Source: Actinernus sp. WN-2022
Taxonomy: Eukaryota > Cnidaria > Anthozoa > Actiniaria > Actinernidae
Assembly: GCA_030867875.1 (NCBI GenBank)
Contig: JAOWCC010001589.1
Coordinates: 146,107,745 to 146,171,744 of the forward strand
Direction: 5' to 3'
DNA length: 64,000 nucleotides
Part shown: piece by piece, positions 63,647-64,000 of the stretch
Layout: every line of letters begins with the position of its first letter
Numbering within the stretch: the stretch's first letter is position 1
Position numbers and translations under genes: made by a program
Notes under the pieces: generated by a model
Told to the model about the DNA's origin: nothing
The model's input: only the letters and a program-made list of their open reading frames with translations
Database searches by the model: none

Positions 63647-64000
63647 TAGTATGTTATATTCTGTAGTGCTCTGTTCAACATAGTGAGCTGAGCATCTGCA
63701 AGGACGTAGATATGCATGTTTACGTTTCCAATACCGTTTGCGGTCCTATGTATATGAAGGTCGATATCTTTTCCACCACCCGTTTGCGCCATACCATCAC
63801 CATGAACAGCGGAATCTTTTGCTGTGCGGCAATCGACTAGAATGGCGAATCTGTTGTTGTGAAATTTGGTAGGAGTCATAGAAGTATTGGATGTGGCGAA
63901 CCATCCTTTTGCGGCCTCCCAGAAATCTGGTGGTAACATACCTCCTGGAAAGAATCTGTTTGGAACTCCATTGACATCCACTTCTATCTTCGAAATATCA
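63646..64000 (-). CDS. Major capsid protein candidate, element 2, C-terminal part (5' end outside window)
   Basis: The frame is open from the window edge to a TAA at 63646. It contains PDFWEAAKGWFATSNTSMTP and GIGNVNMHIYVLADAQL and matches the last third of the element 1 capsid candidate. Integrity of the full gene is unknown. Confidence 0.7.
   Translation of the reverse strand, partial: DISKIEVDVNGVPNRFFPGGMLPPDFWEAAKGWFATSNTSMTPTKFHNNRFAILVDCRTAKDSAVHGDGMAQTGGGKDIDLHIHRTANGIGNVNMHIYVLADAQLTMLNRALQNITY

Larger units (their letters stand above)
57211..64000 (-). mobile_element. Polinton-like endogenous virus, element 2 (right part outside window)
   Basis: Read on the - strand from 64000, genes follow the order of element 1: capsid, ATPase, small proteins, 11-bp minisatellite and integrase. 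The polymerase slot instead holds a plus-strand polymerase-helicase-HNH gene that overlaps the integrase 3' end. That gene is cut at 57211 by other repeats. Several genes have premature stops, mostly TGA, so the copy is defective. Confidence 0.85.

Overview
This window looks like a transposon-dense stretch of an early-branching animal genome, most likely a cnidarian (anthozoan such as a coral or sea anemone), with a sponge as the alternative. The reasons are AT-rich DNA, spliced fragments with THAP, P2RX7-C-like, DUF6589-like and DUF3504-type domains, a CR1/L2-type LINE with a 2A motif, a DIRS/Ngaro-type element and many short inverted-repeat elements. The taxon is inferred from gene families; no rRNA or tRNA gene was seen to settle it. 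I found no intact ordinary host gene.

Region 1 (1-13860) is most of an endogenous Polinton/Maverick-like virus (element 1), cut by the window start. It carries a TFIIB-like gene, a morphogenesis block (two minus-strand virion or membrane candidates, a 497-residue conserved protein, a broken minus-strand gene, a major-capsid-type protein and an A32-like packaging ATPase), a run of small membrane proteins, an 11-bp minisatellite, an rve integrase and a 1192-residue protein-primed-type DNA polymerase B. The polymerase converges on the integrase. Genes are packed with TGATG, TAATG and ATGGATGA overlaps and divergent AT-rich promoters.

Region 2 (13861-57200) is nested repeats. It holds a duplicated poly-G sequence, a foldback, and a LINE (27873 down to 17646) split by a 6.7-kb insert carrying a DUF3504 tyrosine recombinase, a P2RX7-C-like gene and a THAP gene. 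Further on are a DUF6589-like gene, a RecQ-like helicase next to a second DUF3504 recombinase, an rve-type DDE gene, a second RecQ fragment, several MITEs, a Ngaro-like retroelement with split direct repeats, a second LINE whose ORF1 is split by a 1.18-kb MITE, and a cysteine-rich transposon-like gene ending near 57168. Most are broken by stops or frameshifts.

Region 3 (57211-64000) is part of a second, related virus (element 2) in the opposite orientation, cut by the window end. Capsid, ATPase, small-protein genes, minisatellite and integrase match element 1 in order. In the polymerase slot, however, it has a different gene: a divergent family-B polymerase palm fused to an SF1 helicase and an HNH module, whose 3' end overlaps the integrase reading frame antisense by about 186 bp. 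Element 2 is decaying, with several premature TGA stops. The pair suggests related virion and integration genes coupled to two unrelated replication modules; this is the most interesting signal here.
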